Shown here one piece after another: positions 17,835 to 26,860 of a stretch of DNA of 64,000 nucleotides. The notes under the pieces were generated by a model, which did not search any database, had not been told where the DNA came from, and saw only the letters and a list, made by a program, of their open reading frames with translations. The stretch spans positions 266,506 through 330,505 of the forward strand of contig NZ_SUMC01000003.1 of NCBI RefSeq assembly GCF_005047355.1, written 5' to 3'. Each line of letters begins with the position of its first letter. The stretch's first letter is position 1. The translations under genes and the position numbers were made by a program. The stretch is from Actinacidiphila oryziradicis. Lineage in GTDB: Bacteria > Actinomycetota > Actinomycetes > Streptomycetales > Streptomycetaceae.

Positions 17835-18850
17835 CGCGGCGCTCCTTGGGCGTGGGCGACGGAGCCGACGGGGCCAGTGAGATCGGTCAGCAGTCGTACG
17901 GTCAGATTCCGCGCCAGTGTGACCTTGTAGCCGTTGTCGCGCAGCGGCCGGGCGGCGGCGAGCTCCGTGTCGGCCGCCAGCGCGAAGTTCTCCTCCGTCG
18001 CGGGGGCGCCGAGCAGGAACTCCTCGGCGGCGCGGGCCCGCCACGGCTTGGCGGCCAGCGAGCCGTAGGCGATCCGTACGTCCCGTACGACACCGCCGCG
18101 GACCTCGATCGCGACGGCGGCCGAGGTCAGCGCGAAGGCGTACGAGCTGCGGTCGCGGACCTTGCGGTAGACGGAACGGGCGGCGATGGGCAGGGCGGGC
18201 AGCTCGACCGCGGTGATGAGCTCGCCGTGCTTCAGGACCGTGTCGCGCTGCGGCTCGTTGCCCGGCAGCCGGTGGAATCCGGTGAGCGGGACCTTACGTT
18301 CTCCGGCCGGGCCCAGCAGGTGCACCTCGGCGTCGAAGGCGGCCAACGCGACCACCATGTCGCCCGGTTGGGTGGCGACGCAGTGCCGGGAGGTGCCGAG
18401 GACCGCGAGGTCGCGGTGGATCCCCTCGATGGCGGGGCAGCCGGACCCGGGCCGGCGTTTGTTGCACGGCTTGCTGGTGTCCTGGAAGTACAGGCACCGG
18501 GTGCGCTGCAACAGATTGCCGCCCACCGTGGCGGCATTGCGGAGCTGTCCGGAGGCCCCGGCGAGCACCGCTTGCGACAGTGCCGGGTAGCGCTCGCGGA
18601 CCAGGGGGTGGGCGGCGAGGTCGCTGTTGCTCACGAAGGCGCCGATGCGCAGGCCGCCACGACCGGTCTCCTCGATCCCGCCGAAGGACACCCCGGAGAT
18701 GTCGACCAGGACGTCGGGGGTCTCGACCCCCAGCTTCATCAGGTCGACCAGATTGGTGCCCCCGGCGAGATAGCGGGCCTGCGGGGACGCGGACACGGCG
18801 GCGACGGCGGCTTGCGGGTCGGTGACCCGCTCGTACCGGAAGGGCTTCAT
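17831..18850 (-). CDS. Molybdenum hydroxylase FAD-binding subunit
   Basis: 339 residues of the CO-dehydrogenase medium-subunit type. FAD contacts: 'ARYLAGGTNLVDLMKLG' near residue 27 and 'GQLRNAATVGGNLLQRTRC' near 105. An inserted Cys-rich loop (CLYFQDTSKPC...GSGCPA) matches the extra 4Fe-4S site known in PaoB/YagS-type aldehyde oxidoreductases. ATG 18850 overlaps the upstream stop (ATGA). It passes electrons between the 2Fe-2S subunit and its acceptor. The 4Fe-4S loop supports an aldehyde-oxidase-like assignment over plain xanthine dehydrogenase. Confidence 0.92.
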   Translation of the reverse strand: MKPFRYERVTDPQAAVAAVSASPQARYLAGGTNLVDLMKLGVETPDVLVDISGVSFGGIEETGRGGLRIGAFVSNSDLAAHPLVRERYPALSQAVLAGASGQLRNAATVGGNLLQRTRCLYFQDTSKPCNKRRPGSGCPAIEGIHRDLAVLGTSRHCVATQPGDMVVALAAFDAEVHLLGPAGERKVPLTGFHRLPGNEPQRDTVLKHGELITAVELPALPIAARSVYRKVRDRSSYAFALTSAAVAIEVRGGVVRDVRIAYGSLAAKPWRARAAEEFLLGAPATEENFALAADTELAAARPLRDNGYKVTLARNLTVRLLTDLTGPVGSVAHAQGAPR

Positions 18851-19362
18851 CCCGCCACCTCCCGCACTGCCCCCACGATGTTGGGGTACGCCGCGCAGCG
18901 GCACAGATTACCGCTCATCCGCTCCCGTACCTCGGCGTCGGACAGCGACGGGGCCTCGCCGGGCGGGGTGGCGTGGCTGGGCCAGCCGTCGGCGGCCTCG
19001 GCCAGTGCGCCGATGGCCGAGCAGAGCTGGCCCGAGGTGCAGAAGCCGCACTGGAAGGCGTCGTGGTCGATGAACGCCTGCTGGAGCGGATGCAGCTCGT
19101 CCCCGTCGGCCAGGCCCTCGACGGTGGTGACCTCCGCGCCGCCCAGGGTGACGGCCAGCAGCAGGCAGGCGTTCATCCGGCGGCCGTCGACCAGGACCGT
19201 GCAGGCGCCGCACTGGCCGTGATCGCAGCCCTTCTTGGGGCCGGTCAGGCCAAGGCGCTCACGCAGGGCGTCCAGCAGGGTCGTGCGGTTGTCGAGCAGC
19301 AGGGTGCCTGGCACTCCGTTGATACGCAGGGCCACCGCTGTCGCGGGGATGTCCGGATCCAC
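18847..19362 (-). CDS. Molybdenum hydroxylase 2Fe-2S subunit
   Basis: 171 residues with both cluster domains: plant-ferredoxin-type GCDHGQCGACTVLVDG...C, and the helical CGFCTSGQ...CRCAAY. The GTG at 19362 follows AGAGGAAG by eight bases; longer frames only add Arg/Pro-rich sequence. No Tat signal is seen, so a cytosolic enzyme is likely. First gene of the operon and coupled by ATGA to the FAD subunit. Confidence 0.92.
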   Translation of the reverse strand: MDPDIPATAVALRINGVPGTLLLDNRTTLLDALRERLGLTGPKKGCDHGQCGACTVLVDGRRMNACLLLAVTLGGAEVTTVEGLADGDELHPLQQAFIDHDAFQCGFCTSGQLCSAIGALAEAADGWPSHATPPGEAPSLSDAEVRERMSGNLCRCAAYPNIVGAVREVAG

Positions 19363-19578
19363 AGCGTCACTTCCTCTCGGCGGGCCTGCCGGTCGGTCGG
19401 TCGCCTGTCGGGCGGTTCCCCCTCCTGAACACGGTAACGAGATGTGGCGGAACCGGCCCGCCGAAATCCCGCTTCTGCCCGCTGGGGCCGATTTCATTGC
19501 ACGTTAGGCAAGCGGCAAACAGGGAAGACGGACGAGAGGTCGGAACATGCCGACGGACACAGCAGAGGAGAGACCACG

Positions 19579-20037
19579 ATGAGCACCGTGCGGGAATCCA
19601 TCAACGTCGACGTCCCGGTCACCACGGCCTACAACCAGTGGACTCAGTTCGAGGAATTCCCGACGTTCATGGAAGGCGTCGAAGAGATCACCCAGGTCGA
19701 CGACAAGCGCAGCCACTGGAAGACGCGTATCGCGGGCGTCAAGCGCGAGTTCGACACCGAGATCATCGACCAGTTCCCCGATGACCGCATCGTCTGGCGC
19801 ACCACCGACGGCGAGACCAGCCAGCGTGGCGTCGTCACCTTCCAGCCCCTCGACGAGGCGCACACCCGCGTCAACCTCGCGGTCGAGTTCGAGCCCGAAG
19901 GTATGGCGGAGAAGGCTGCGGACGCCCTCAACATTGTCGACCGGCGGGTCAAGGGCGACCTGCGCCGCTTCAAGAACTACATCGAGGAGCGCGGCGGTGA
20001 GACGGGCGCCTGGCGAGGCCGGATCAGCCCCAGCTGA
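19579..20037 (+). CDS. SRPBCC (START/Bet v1-like) polyketide cyclase-type protein
   Basis: 152 residues with the SRPBCC fold pattern 'VRESINVDVPVTTAYNQWTQ', 'FPTFMEGVEEITQVDD' and C-terminal helix 'ALNIVDRRVKGDLRRFKNYI'. This group binds hydrophobic ligands and is often stress-induced in actinomycetes. ATG 19579 has GAGGAG nine bases upstream. Stands alone, divergent from the molybdenum hydroxylase operon and followed by a strong terminator. Ligand unknown. Confidence 0.9.
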   Translation: MSTVRESINVDVPVTTAYNQWTQFEEFPTFMEGVEEITQVDDKRSHWKTRIAGVKREFDTEIIDQFPDDRIVWRTTDGETSQRGVVTFQPLDEAHTRVNLAVEFEPEGMAEKAADALNIVDRRVKGDLRRFKNYIEERGGETGAWRGRISPS

Positions 20038-20058
20038 GGCTGCGGCGGAGCGCGCTTC

Positions 20059-20103
20059 CGACGGCCGGCGCAATCCTCGAGAAGAGGATTGCGCCGGCCG
20101 TCG
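20059..20103. terminator. Strong bidirectional terminator
   Basis: Perfect 20-bp stem (20059-20078 with 20084-20103) around a five-base loop GAGAA. It lies between the convergent SRPBCC and hypE genes, so it likely ends transcription from both sides. No T-tract, as is common in Streptomyces. Confidence 0.9.
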
Positions 20104-20173
20104 TGGAAAGTCGTGGAAATCCGGGGAAACAGATATCCGGCCGGCTGTTAATCATTTCAGCGAAATCCCCGCA

Positions 20174-21286
20174 TCAGCAAATGCGGGGCAGCTGCTCGCC
20201 GAGGGGCAGATCCACGACCCGGGTGCCGCCGAACCGGGTCCTGGCGACGACCATGCCGGGGTGTTCGGTGACGCACTCGCCGATGACCGCCGCCTGGGCA
20301 CCGAGGGGGTGGGCGCGCATGGCGGCGAGGACGGCGTCGGCGTGGGAGCGGGGTACGAAGGCGAGGAGTCTGCCCTCGTTGGCGACGTAGAGGGGATCGA
20401 GGCCGAGGAAGCCGCAGGCGCCGGCGACGGGTTCGGGAACGGGAACGGCGTGCTCGTGCAGGAGGACGCCGGTGCCGGAAGCGGCGGCGATCTCGTTGAG
20501 GGCGGTGGCGACGCCGCCCCGGGTGGGGTCGCGGAGGGTGTGCAGGTCGGGCGTGACATCGAGCATGGCGTCGACGAGGCCGCCCAGCGGAGCGGTGTCG
20601 CTGGTCACCTCGACGCCGAATTCCAGGCCTTCGCGGACGCTCATGATGGCTACGCCGTGCATGCCGATGGGGCCGCTGACGATGACGAGGTCGCCCGGGG
20701 TGGCCCGCTGGGGGCGGATGTCGACGCCGTGGGGGATCAGGCCGATGCCGGAGGTGTTGATGAAGACACCGTCGCCGTGACCGGCGTCGACCACCTTGGT
20801 GTCGCCGGTGGCGATGGACACTCCGGCGGCCACTGCCGCGGCCCCTACCGCCTGCGCGATCCGGCCCACGACGGAGAGATCTGTGCCCTCCTCCAGGATG
20901 AAGGCGCAGGAGAGGTAGGCGGCACGGGCACCACTCATCGCCAGGTCGTTGACGGTGCCGTTGACCGCCAGGTCGCCGATGCTGCCGCCGGGGAAGAACA
21001 GCGGGCGGACGACGTAGGAGTCGGTGGAGAAGGCCAGGCGCGTACCGGCGAGGGTGAGAGCCGTGGAGTCGGCGAGGCCGGCGAGGAGGTCGTTGCCGTA
21101 GGCGGGAGCGAAGAGGTGCTCGACCAGCTCGGCGGAGAGAGCGCCGCCGCCGCCGTGGCCCATGACGACGACGGGCTGGTCGCGCAGGGGGAGCGGGCAG
21201 GACCAGCCGGACAGGTCCGGTGCGGTCACCGGGCCGGGGACGGTCACCGGGCCGGGCGTGGTCGCGAAGGTGGTGGGATCAGCCAA
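20174..21286 (-). CDS. hypE: Hydrogenase maturation protein HypE
   Basis: 370-residue AIR-synthase-like protein that dehydrates the carbamoyl group transferred by HypF to give the thiocyanate from which the active-site CN ligands come. Core motif [19 protein letters not shown] site segments 'STDSYVV' and '[20 protein letters not shown]', and the hallmark C-terminal PRIC ending in the carbamoylated Cys. TTG 21286 is chosen because GGAGG lies nine bases upstream and the frame then gives a normal N-terminus; downstream GTGs are possible. It overlaps the end of hypD. Last gene of the hypABFCDE operon. Confidence 0.95.
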   Translation of the reverse strand: MADPTTFATTPGPVTVPGPVTAPDLSGWSCPLPLRDQPVVVMGHGGGGALSAELVEHLFAPAYGNDLLAGLADSTALTLAGTRLAFSTDSYVVRPLFFPGGSIGDLAVNGTVNDLAMSGARAAYLSCAFILEEGTDLSVVGRIAQAVGAAAVAAGVSIATGDTKVVDAGHGDGVFINTSGIGLIPHGVDIRPQRATPGDLVIVSGPIGMHGVAIMSVREGLEFGVEVTSDTAPLGGLVDAMLDVTPDLHTLRDPTRGGVATALNEIAAASGTGVLLHEHAVPVPEPVAGACGFLGLDPLYVANEGRLLAFVPRSHADAVLAAMRAHPLGAQAAVIGECVTEHPGMVVARTRFGGTRVVDLPLGEQLPRIC

Positions 21287-22409
21287 CAGGGGTCGCCTCC
21301 TTGGGCGGTGCCGGCGGTGCGGTGTCCAGGCGGCGGTAGAGGTAGTAGGCGGCGCAGGCACCTTCGCTGGAGACCATGGTGGCGCCGAGCGGGTTGCGCG
21401 GGGTGCAGATGGTGCCGAAGGCGGCGCATTCGTTGGGCTTGATGAGCCCTTGGAGGACATCGCCGCTGCGGCAGTCGCCGGATTCCTGTGTGCGCACGCC
21501 GGTGACCCGGAAGCGGTGCTCGGCGTCGTAGGCACGGAAGGCGGGGGACAGCCGCCAGCCGCTCCCGGGAATCGTGCCGATACCCCGCCAGGCACGGTCG
21601 GTGACCTCGAAGACCTCGGCGAGCATGCTGATCGCCGCCGGGTTTCCCTGCTCCTGGACCGCGCGCGGGTAGGCGTTGTCGACCCGGTGCTCGCCGCGTT
21701 CGAGCTGGTGGACGGCGCGCCGGACCCCTTCGAGGATGTCCAGCGGCTCGAAGCCGGTGACGACGACGGGCACCTTGTACCGCTCGGCGAGCTCCGGGTA
21801 TTCGCCGGTGCCCATCACGCTGCAGACATGGCCGGCGGCCAGGAACGCCTGCACGCGGCAGTCCGGCGACTGCATGATCGCCTCGATCGCGGGAGGCACC
21901 CGTACATGCGACACCAGCATGCTGAAATTGCCGATGCCAAGGCTCCGGGCCTGGTGCACGGCCATCGCGTTCGCCGGTGCGGTGGTCTCGAAGCCGATGC
22001 CGAAGAAGACGACCTCGCGTCCGGGGTTCTGGCGTGCGATCTCCAGCGCGTCCAGGGGCGAGTACACCACCCGTACGTCCCCGCCGGCGCTCTTGACCCG
22101 GAACAGGTCCCGGTCGGTGCCGGGCACGCGGAGCATGTCGCCGAAGGAGCAGAAGATGACGTCGGGCAGTGAGGCGATGGCCAGCGCCTTGTCGATCATC
22201 TCCAGCGGAGTGACGCACACCGGACAGCCGGGGCCGTGGATGAGCTCGATGCTGTCCGGCAGGAGCTGGTCGATGCCGTGCCGGATGATCGAGTGGGTCT
22301 GGCCGCCGCAGACTTCCATCATGGCCCAGGGGCGGGTGGTGGTGGCGTGGATGTCGTCCAGCAGGCGCCGGGCGAGATCCGGGTCGTTGAACTCGTCGAT
22401 GTACTTCAT
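21279..22409 (-). CDS. hypD: Hydrogenase maturation protein HypD
   Basis: 376-residue iron-sulfur scaffold that, with HypC, carries the Fe(CN)2CO unit. Conserved motifs: '[12 protein letters not shown]' (catalytic Cys near 34), '[11 protein letters not shown]' (64-74), 'GFETTAP' and the 4Fe-4S region with Cys residues in 'GDCRSGDVL', '[11 protein letters not shown]' and '[10 protein letters not shown]'. Length is normal. ATG 22409 overlaps the hypC stop (ATGA). Confidence 0.97.
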   Translation of the reverse strand: MKYIDEFNDPDLARRLLDDIHATTTRPWAMMEVCGGQTHSIIRHGIDQLLPDSIELIHGPGCPVCVTPLEMIDKALAIASLPDVIFCSFGDMLRVPGTDRDLFRVKSAGGDVRVVYSPLDALEIARQNPGREVVFFGIGFETTAPANAMAVHQARSLGIGNFSMLVSHVRVPPAIEAIMQSPDCRVQAFLAAGHVCSVMGTGEYPELAERYKVPVVVTGFEPLDILEGVRRAVHQLERGEHRVDNAYPRAVQEQGNPAAISMLAEVFEVTDRAWRGIGTIPGSGWRLSPAFRAYDAEHRFRVTGVRTQESGDCRSGDVLQGLIKPNECAAFGTICTPRNPLGATMVSSEGACAAYYLYRRLDTAPPAPPKEATPVG

Positions 22410-22717
22410 GGCAGATCTTTAATCCTTTCCGGCGGAACGGGAGCCCCGGCTTCCGCCGCCGCCCGTCCCCATGCGTCACCGAACTCCTCCTCCAGCGCGC
22501 CGATCTGGGCGAAGAGTTCGAGGGTGGCCAGCGCGGACGCCTCGTCCAGCCGTTGCAGGGCGAATCCGACGTGGACGATGGCGTAGTCGCCCACCTCGAT
22601 CTCCGGCAGATAGGACAGGCACACGTCCTTCACCGCCCCGCCGAAGTCGACTCGCGCCATGCGGATCCCGTTCCGTTCTTCGATACCGATCACCTTGCCG
22701 GGCACGGCCAGGCACAT
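22406..22717 (-). CDS. hypC: Hydrogenase maturation chaperone HypC
   Basis: 103 residues; HypC/HupF chaperone that binds HypD and the large-subunit precursor. The N-terminal MCLAVPGKV is diagnostic, Cys2 being the iron ligand after removal of Met1. '[18 protein letters not shown]' follows as usual. Slightly longer than most HypC, with an acidic C-terminal tail. ATG 22717 lies inside the end of hypF (28-base overlap) with its own GGAG. Confidence 0.97.
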   Translation of the reverse strand: MCLAVPGKVIGIEERNGIRMARVDFGGAVKDVCLSYLPEIEVGDYAIVHVGFALQRLDEASALATLELFAQIGALEEEFGDAWGRAAAEAGAPVPPERIKDLP

Positions 22718-25387
22718 GGGGACTCCATTCCTTCACTGGTTGGTGTGCTGGTCGGTGCGCGATGCGCCGCTACGACGATCTGCCCGAGGGCCAGGCCTCC
22801 GTCGCCGCACGGGACGTTCCGGTGGCGCAGTACGGTGAAGCTGGCCGCCAGCAGCCGCTGGGTGCAGGCCTCTTCGAGCAGGACGTTCCCGAACACCCCG
22901 CCCGACAGCGCCACCGAGCCGATCCCGGTCCTCCGGGCGGCGCTGCGGCACACCGCGAGCGCGGCGTCGGCGACCGCGTGGTGGAAGCGCGCCGCGATCA
23001 CCGCCGTGGGCGCAGCGGCCCTGAGGTCGGCGACGACGGCCTCCAGGACAGGGGCGGGGTCGAGCAGCTCGCAGCTGGAGCCCTGGGGCGCGGGCGTGAG
23101 ACGGAAGGCGTAGGCCGGTCCGCAGCCAGTCATGGCGGGGGCGGCGGCGGCTTCCAGCTCGATCGCCGCCTGGGCCTCGTAGCTGATCCGGTGACAGATT
23201 CCGGCCAGCGACGAGACCGCGTCGAAGAGCCGCCCCATGCTGGAAGTGGGCACGCAGGCCAGTCCGCGTTCGAGCTGCCGCTCCACCAGGCGCCGTTCGC
23301 CGTCCGGGCAGGTGGCGACGGGCGGCAGGCCCGGGTCCCGGTCGATGCCGGCGGCCCGCAGATGCGACAGCGCCATGCGGTACGGGTTGCGGACGGCGGC
23401 ATCGCCGCCGGGCAGCGGGACGTAGGCCAGATGGGCCAGCCGACGATAGCCGCTGTAGTCGGCGAGCAGCACCTCGCCGCCCCACACCGCGCCGTCGTCC
23501 CCGTAGCCGGTGCCGTCGAAGGCGAGGCCGATGACGGGTTCGGTGCCGTCCAGGCCGTTGTCCGCCATCGCGGACGCGATATGGGCGTGGTGGTGCTGCA
23601 CCATGTGCACCGGCCGCCCCTCGGCGTGCCGGTGCGCCCACCGTGTCGACCGGTACGCCGGATGCCGGTCGGCGGCCAGCACGCCGGGGCGCACCGAGGT
23701 GAGGGACGCGAGATGCCGCGCCGCTGTTCCGGCGGCTTCCAGCGTCGCCACGCTGTCCATGTCACCGATGTGCGCGGACAGCCATGCGGTACGCCCTTCG
23801 GCGACGCAGATGGTGTTCTTGAGGTCCCCGCCGACCGCCAGGGACGGGGGCGCGGTGACCGGAAGGCTCAGCGGCAGCGGCAGCGGCAGCGGCGCGTAGC
23901 CGCGTGACCGGCGCAGCGGCACGCTGGTGCCGTCGGCCCGTACCCGTACGACGGAGTCGTCGCACGGCACCTGGATCGGGCGGTCGTGCCAGAGCCAGGC
24001 GTCGGCCAGGCCGGGCAGGACGGCGTGCGCCCGTTCGTCGTCGGTGAGGATGGGTTCCCCGGACACATTGGCGCTGGTCATGACGAGGACGCGGGGGCCG
24101 GGGGGATCCCCGGGGAGCCCGAACAGCAGCTGATGCAGGGGTGCGTACGGCAGCATGACGCCGATGTCCGGGCTGCCGGGGCAGACACCGTCCGCGAGCA
24201 GGGCGGGCGGCGGGTGCGCTTGCGGCTGTGCTGTTTTGGGTTGCGCAGTTTTCGGCTGTGCTGTTTTCGGCTGTGCCGCGCGGCGCAGGAGCACGATGGG
24301 GCGGCACGGGCCGGTGAGCAGCTCCGCCTCCGCCGGGCTCACGGGGGCCAGCTGTTCCGCCGTGCCGAGGTCGGCCGCCATCACCGCGAAGGGCCTGCGG
24401 CCGCGCTGCTTGCGTTCCCGGAGGGCGGCGACGGCTCGGGCATTGGCCGCGTCGCACGCCAGGTGGTAGCCGCCGATGCCCTTGACCGCCAGGATCGCGC
24501 CCGCTGTCAGCAGGCGGCGCGCTTCGGCGATCGCTGCGGCGCCGGTCGTGCCGGTCGCGCCGATCGTGCCGGTTGCGCCGATCGTGGCGGTTGTGCTGGT
24601 CGTGCTGGTCGCGTCGGTCGCGTCGGTCGCGTCGGTCGCGTCGGACGTGGCGGTCGCGTCTGCCGTGCTGGTCGTGCCGGTTGTGCCTGCCGTGCCTGCC
24701 GTGGCTGCCGTGTCGGTCGCGTCTGCCGTGCCGGTTGGTTTCGGGGGGCCGGACAGGTACAGGGTGGGGCCGCAGTCGTGGCAGGCCAGGGGCTGCGCGT
24801 GGAAGCGCCGGTCGGCTGGGTCGGCGTACTCCCGGGCGCAGGCGGCGCACAGCGGAAAGCCCGCCATGGTGGTGGTCGCCCGGTCGTACGGCAGAGCCGT
24901 GACGATGGTGAAGCGGGGCCCGCAGTGCGAGCAGGTGATGAACGGGTGCCGGTAGCGGCGGTCCGCCGGATCGGCCAGTTCGGCCGAACACGCGGCGCAC
25001 ATGGCGGTGTCCGGGGGCAGCAGGGTGCGTCCGCCGGGTCCGCCGCCGTTCTCGGAGGGCCGGATCGCGAAGCCGGCCGTACCGAGGGCGGGCACCTCCT
25101 CGTACGTCACCGAGGCGACCGCCGCCGGCGGAGGAGCGTGCGTGGCCACGCGGGCGCAGAAGGCCTCCACACTGTCCCGGGCGCCCTCGATCTCCGCGAC
25201 GACGCCTCCGGCGCAGTTGGTCACATGCCCCGACAGACACAGCTCGCCGGCCAGGGCATGCACAAATGGCCGGAAGCCCACGCCCTGGACCACTCCGGCG
25301 ACCGTGATCCGGCGCCGCGCAACGTCCCCCTCCGGGGGGGGGACAGGGTGCCGCCGCCCCAGCTGCGGGGTTTGCTGTGGTTGGCAC
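22690..25387 (-). CDS. hypF: Carbamoyltransferase HypF, apparent frameshift at the N-terminus
   Basis: HypF makes carbamoyl-adenylate from carbamoyl phosphate and transfers the carbamoyl group to HypE. Domains in order: acylphosphatase (VVQGVGFRPFVHAL), two zinc-finger units (CAACSAEL...CSHCGPRF; CAACAREY...CHDCGP), YrdC-like nucleotide domain (AILAVKGIGGYHLACDAAN) and a Kae1-like domain with the metal motif VQHHHAHIASA. The frame from GTG 25293 gives 867 residues but misses the first strand. That strand (RRRITVAG) is encoded just upstream in the same frame without a start. The likely start is GTG 25387, two bases after hypB; a nine-C run (coding strand, 25334-25342) puts it out of frame, and eight would restore it. 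A Thr/Ala/Asp-rich insertion lies between the zinc fingers and YrdC domain. Confidence 0.93.
24230..24290 (-). repeat. hypF: AQPKT-coding 15-bp tandem repeat in hypF
   Basis: Encodes AQPKT three times and then AQPQ in the loop after the YrdC region of HypF. One end of the 1.8-kb segmental duplication falls inside this repeat at 24251. Confidence 0.8.
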
Positions 25388-26029
25388 GCCTACCGGACCG
25401 TGAGGTGGTCCTGCTGATGCACGTGCGTGTGCGCCGGTCCGTGCTCATGCGCGTGATCGCGCAGATGCTGTCCGGCGAGCAGCGGCTGATGCGGCGGCGC
25501 TCCGTCGCACATGGCCAGGACGTGGTCCACGACCGCCGCGACGCCGCGCCCGGTGGGCGCGCAGGTGCGCAGGACGGGGACACCCGGGTTGACGCGTTCG
25601 ACGTTCGCGGTGAACTCGTCCTCGTCGAAACCGGCCGCTTCGGTGAGATCCATCTTGGTGAGGACCACCAGATTCGCCAGGCCGAACGCCGTCGGGTACT
25701 TCAGCGGCTTGTCCTCGCCCTCCGTCACCGACATGAGCGTCACCCGCAGGGTCTCGCCCAGATCGTACGAGGCCGGGCAGACGAGGTTCCCGACGTTCTC
25801 GACGAACAGCGCCCGGGTGCCGCTGGGCAGCCAATCCTCCAGGTGGACCCGCATCTGATCGGCCTCCAGATGGCACAGCCCGCCGGTCAGCACCTGCTTG
25901 ACCGGCGCCCCGGAGCGGGCCAGCCGCAGGGCGTCGTTCTCGGTGGCGAGGTCGGCGGTGAGGGCCGCCACGGGGAGGCCGCGTGACATGGCCTCGGCCA
26001 GGGTGCGTTCCAGCAGCGCGGTCTTCCCG
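24251..26029. repeat. Segmental duplication, copy A (hypF 5' half and hypB)
   Basis: 1,779 bases, from the AQPKT repeat of hypF to the P-loop of hypB, matching 36405-38183 in the same orientation at offset 12,154. I found one mismatch (A at 24306, C at 36460; Cys to Gly in HypF). This copy lies in the intact operon, so it is the probable source. Confidence 0.95.
24540..24735 (-). repeat. hypF: Low-complexity Thr/Ala/Asp/Gly tract in hypF
   Basis: Short tandem units, including several direct copies of GGTCGCGTC, encode roughly 65 residues such as DATDATDATDATSTTSTT and IGATGTIGATGTTG. The tract joins the zinc-finger and YrdC parts of HypF. Such linkers are absent from standard HypF and can change length by replication slippage. 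Confidence 0.85.
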
Positions 26030-26157
26030 CTTCCCGGGCTGGACAGGAGGTTCACGACACGGGTGCCCCGCGCGGCCAGCTCTTCGCGCAGCGTGGCCGC
26101 CAGGCTGTCGTTCTTGGCCAGCACGGCCTGCCGTACGTCGACGACGCGGCACATCAT
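25390..26157 (-). CDS. hypB: Hydrogenase nickel-insertion GTPase HypB
   Basis: 255-residue SIMIBI-class GTPase that, with HypA, delivers nickel to the large subunit. Walker A SSPGSGKTALLE (39-50), switch region 'ADLATENDA', metal site 'GGLCHLEADQM' with Cys-His, 'FVENVGNLVCPA' and the guanine motif LTKMD. A His-rich tail (HLRDHAHEHGPAHTHVHQQD) ends the protein; in most nickel-storing HypB this tract is N-terminal. ATG 26157 overlaps the hypA stop. hypF follows after two bases. Confidence 0.96.
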   Translation of the reverse strand: MMCRVVDVRQAVLAKNDSLAATLREELAARGTRVVNLLSSPGSGKTALLERTLAEAMSRGLPVAALTADLATENDALRLARSGAPVKQVLTGGLCHLEADQMRVHLEDWLPSGTRALFVENVGNLVCPASYDLGETLRVTLMSVTEGEDKPLKYPTAFGLANLVVLTKMDLTEAAGFDEDEFTANVERVNPGVPVLRTCAPTGRGVAAVVDHVLAMCDGAPPHQPLLAGQHLRDHAHEHGPAHTHVHQQDHLTVR

Positions 26158-26555
26158 CCGGTCAGCTCCTTTTCTGGGGGTCCGTCATGCGGCGCGGCCG
26201 CCTCGTCGGGGGAAGTCAGTTCCACTCCGGCCAGTTCCAGTTCCCGTCCGGACAGCAGCGCCGTAATGGGCCGGTCACAGTCGGGGCACCACAGCTGTGG
26301 CGGTGATCCCACGGCGAACTCCATGCCGCAGGGTGCGCACTCTGCCCTCGCCGGTACCAGCGAGACCTCCATGCGCGCTTCACACAGCAGGGTGCCTTCG
26401 CGGGCCACCTCGAAGGAGAAGGACAGCGCGTCCGGCACGACTCCGGCCAGTTCGCCGACGCGCAGGCGTACGGATTCGACGGCCGACGCGCCGTGCTCGC
26501 GCGCCACTTCTTCGGCGCGCTCGATGATCGCGATCGCGATGGACAGTTCGTGCAC
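26154..26555 (-). CDS. hypA: Hydrogenase nickel metallochaperone HypA
   Basis: 133 residues. GTG 26555 gives the required N-terminus (M)HELSIA, where His2 binds nickel; longer frames would bury it. The zinc site is two CxxC pairs, CAPCGMEF and WCPDCD. The C-terminus is extended by an acidic Glu/Asp/Pro tail. First gene of the hypABFCDE operon; its promoter must lie in 26556-26670 on the minus strand, where I see no clear consensus. Confidence 0.96.
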   Translation of the reverse strand: MHELSIAIAIIERAEEVAREHGASAVESVRLRVGELAGVVPDALSFSFEVAREGTLLCEARMEVSLVPARAECAPCGMEFAVGSPPQLWCPDCDRPITALLSGRELELAGVELTSPDEAAAPHDGPPEKELTG

Positions 26556-26670
26556 GGCGTCGGCCCCCCGCTTCCCTGCGTCATGGGTCTGGTGGTATTT
26601 CATCCGACTTCATGCGAAATATAGGCCGCCGAAGGTGGCTGGGCCGGGCGTGGCGGGCGCGGCTTGCGCA

Positions 26671-26771
26671 TCTTCGTCCGGACGGCGCATTGCGGGCGCG
26701 CCCGGCGCTGCTTTGTTGTCCGGCGCCGGGCTCATCGGTTCCGTCCTCAAACGCCGGACGGGCTTGATCGG
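26671..26771. repeat. Streptomyces-type intergenic repeat, copy 1 (left edge of the island)
   Basis: Begins with CTTCGTCCGGACGGCGCA and ends with TCCTCAAACGCCGGACGGGC, the same ends and orientation as the copy at 46551-46760. These ends are common between Streptomyces genes. It sits just upstream of hypA. Confidence 0.75.
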
Positions 26772-26809
26772 TGCGTTCTCGCCGGGACATCCGGATCCCT
26801 TTGCAGCAT

Positions 26810-26841
26810 CTCTTGACGAACACAAGAGTTGATTGAATCAA
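26810..26841. promoter_or_regulatory. Two inverted repeats in front of the broken marR gene
   Basis: CTCTTG-N7-CAAGAG (26810-26828) overlaps a TTGACG hexamer and is followed by the perfect palindrome TTGATTGAATCAA (26829-26841), 20 bases before the ATG. AT-rich palindromes of this size are typical MarR operators. They look intact although the gene downstream is frameshifted. Confidence 0.6.
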
Positions 26842-26860
26842 GCTATGAAGGCGGGCGTAG

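Noticed and set aside
15672..17930. A 752-codon open frame on the plus strand opposite the molybdenum hydroxylase gene
   Set aside because: Gly/Asp/Val-rich composition with no domain; it is the antisense shadow of a high-GC gene whose minus-strand product has all family motifs.
24540..24735. Regular short repeats that could suggest a CRISPR-like array
   Set aside because: Units are 3-9 bases without unique spacers and lie in frame inside hypF; no cas genes anywhere.
23986..25986. Long Arg/Gly-rich plus-strand frame opposite hypF and hypB (and its copy near 36188-38140)
   Set aside because: Antisense to well-supported hyp genes; no motifs; its repeats come from the hypF linker tract.
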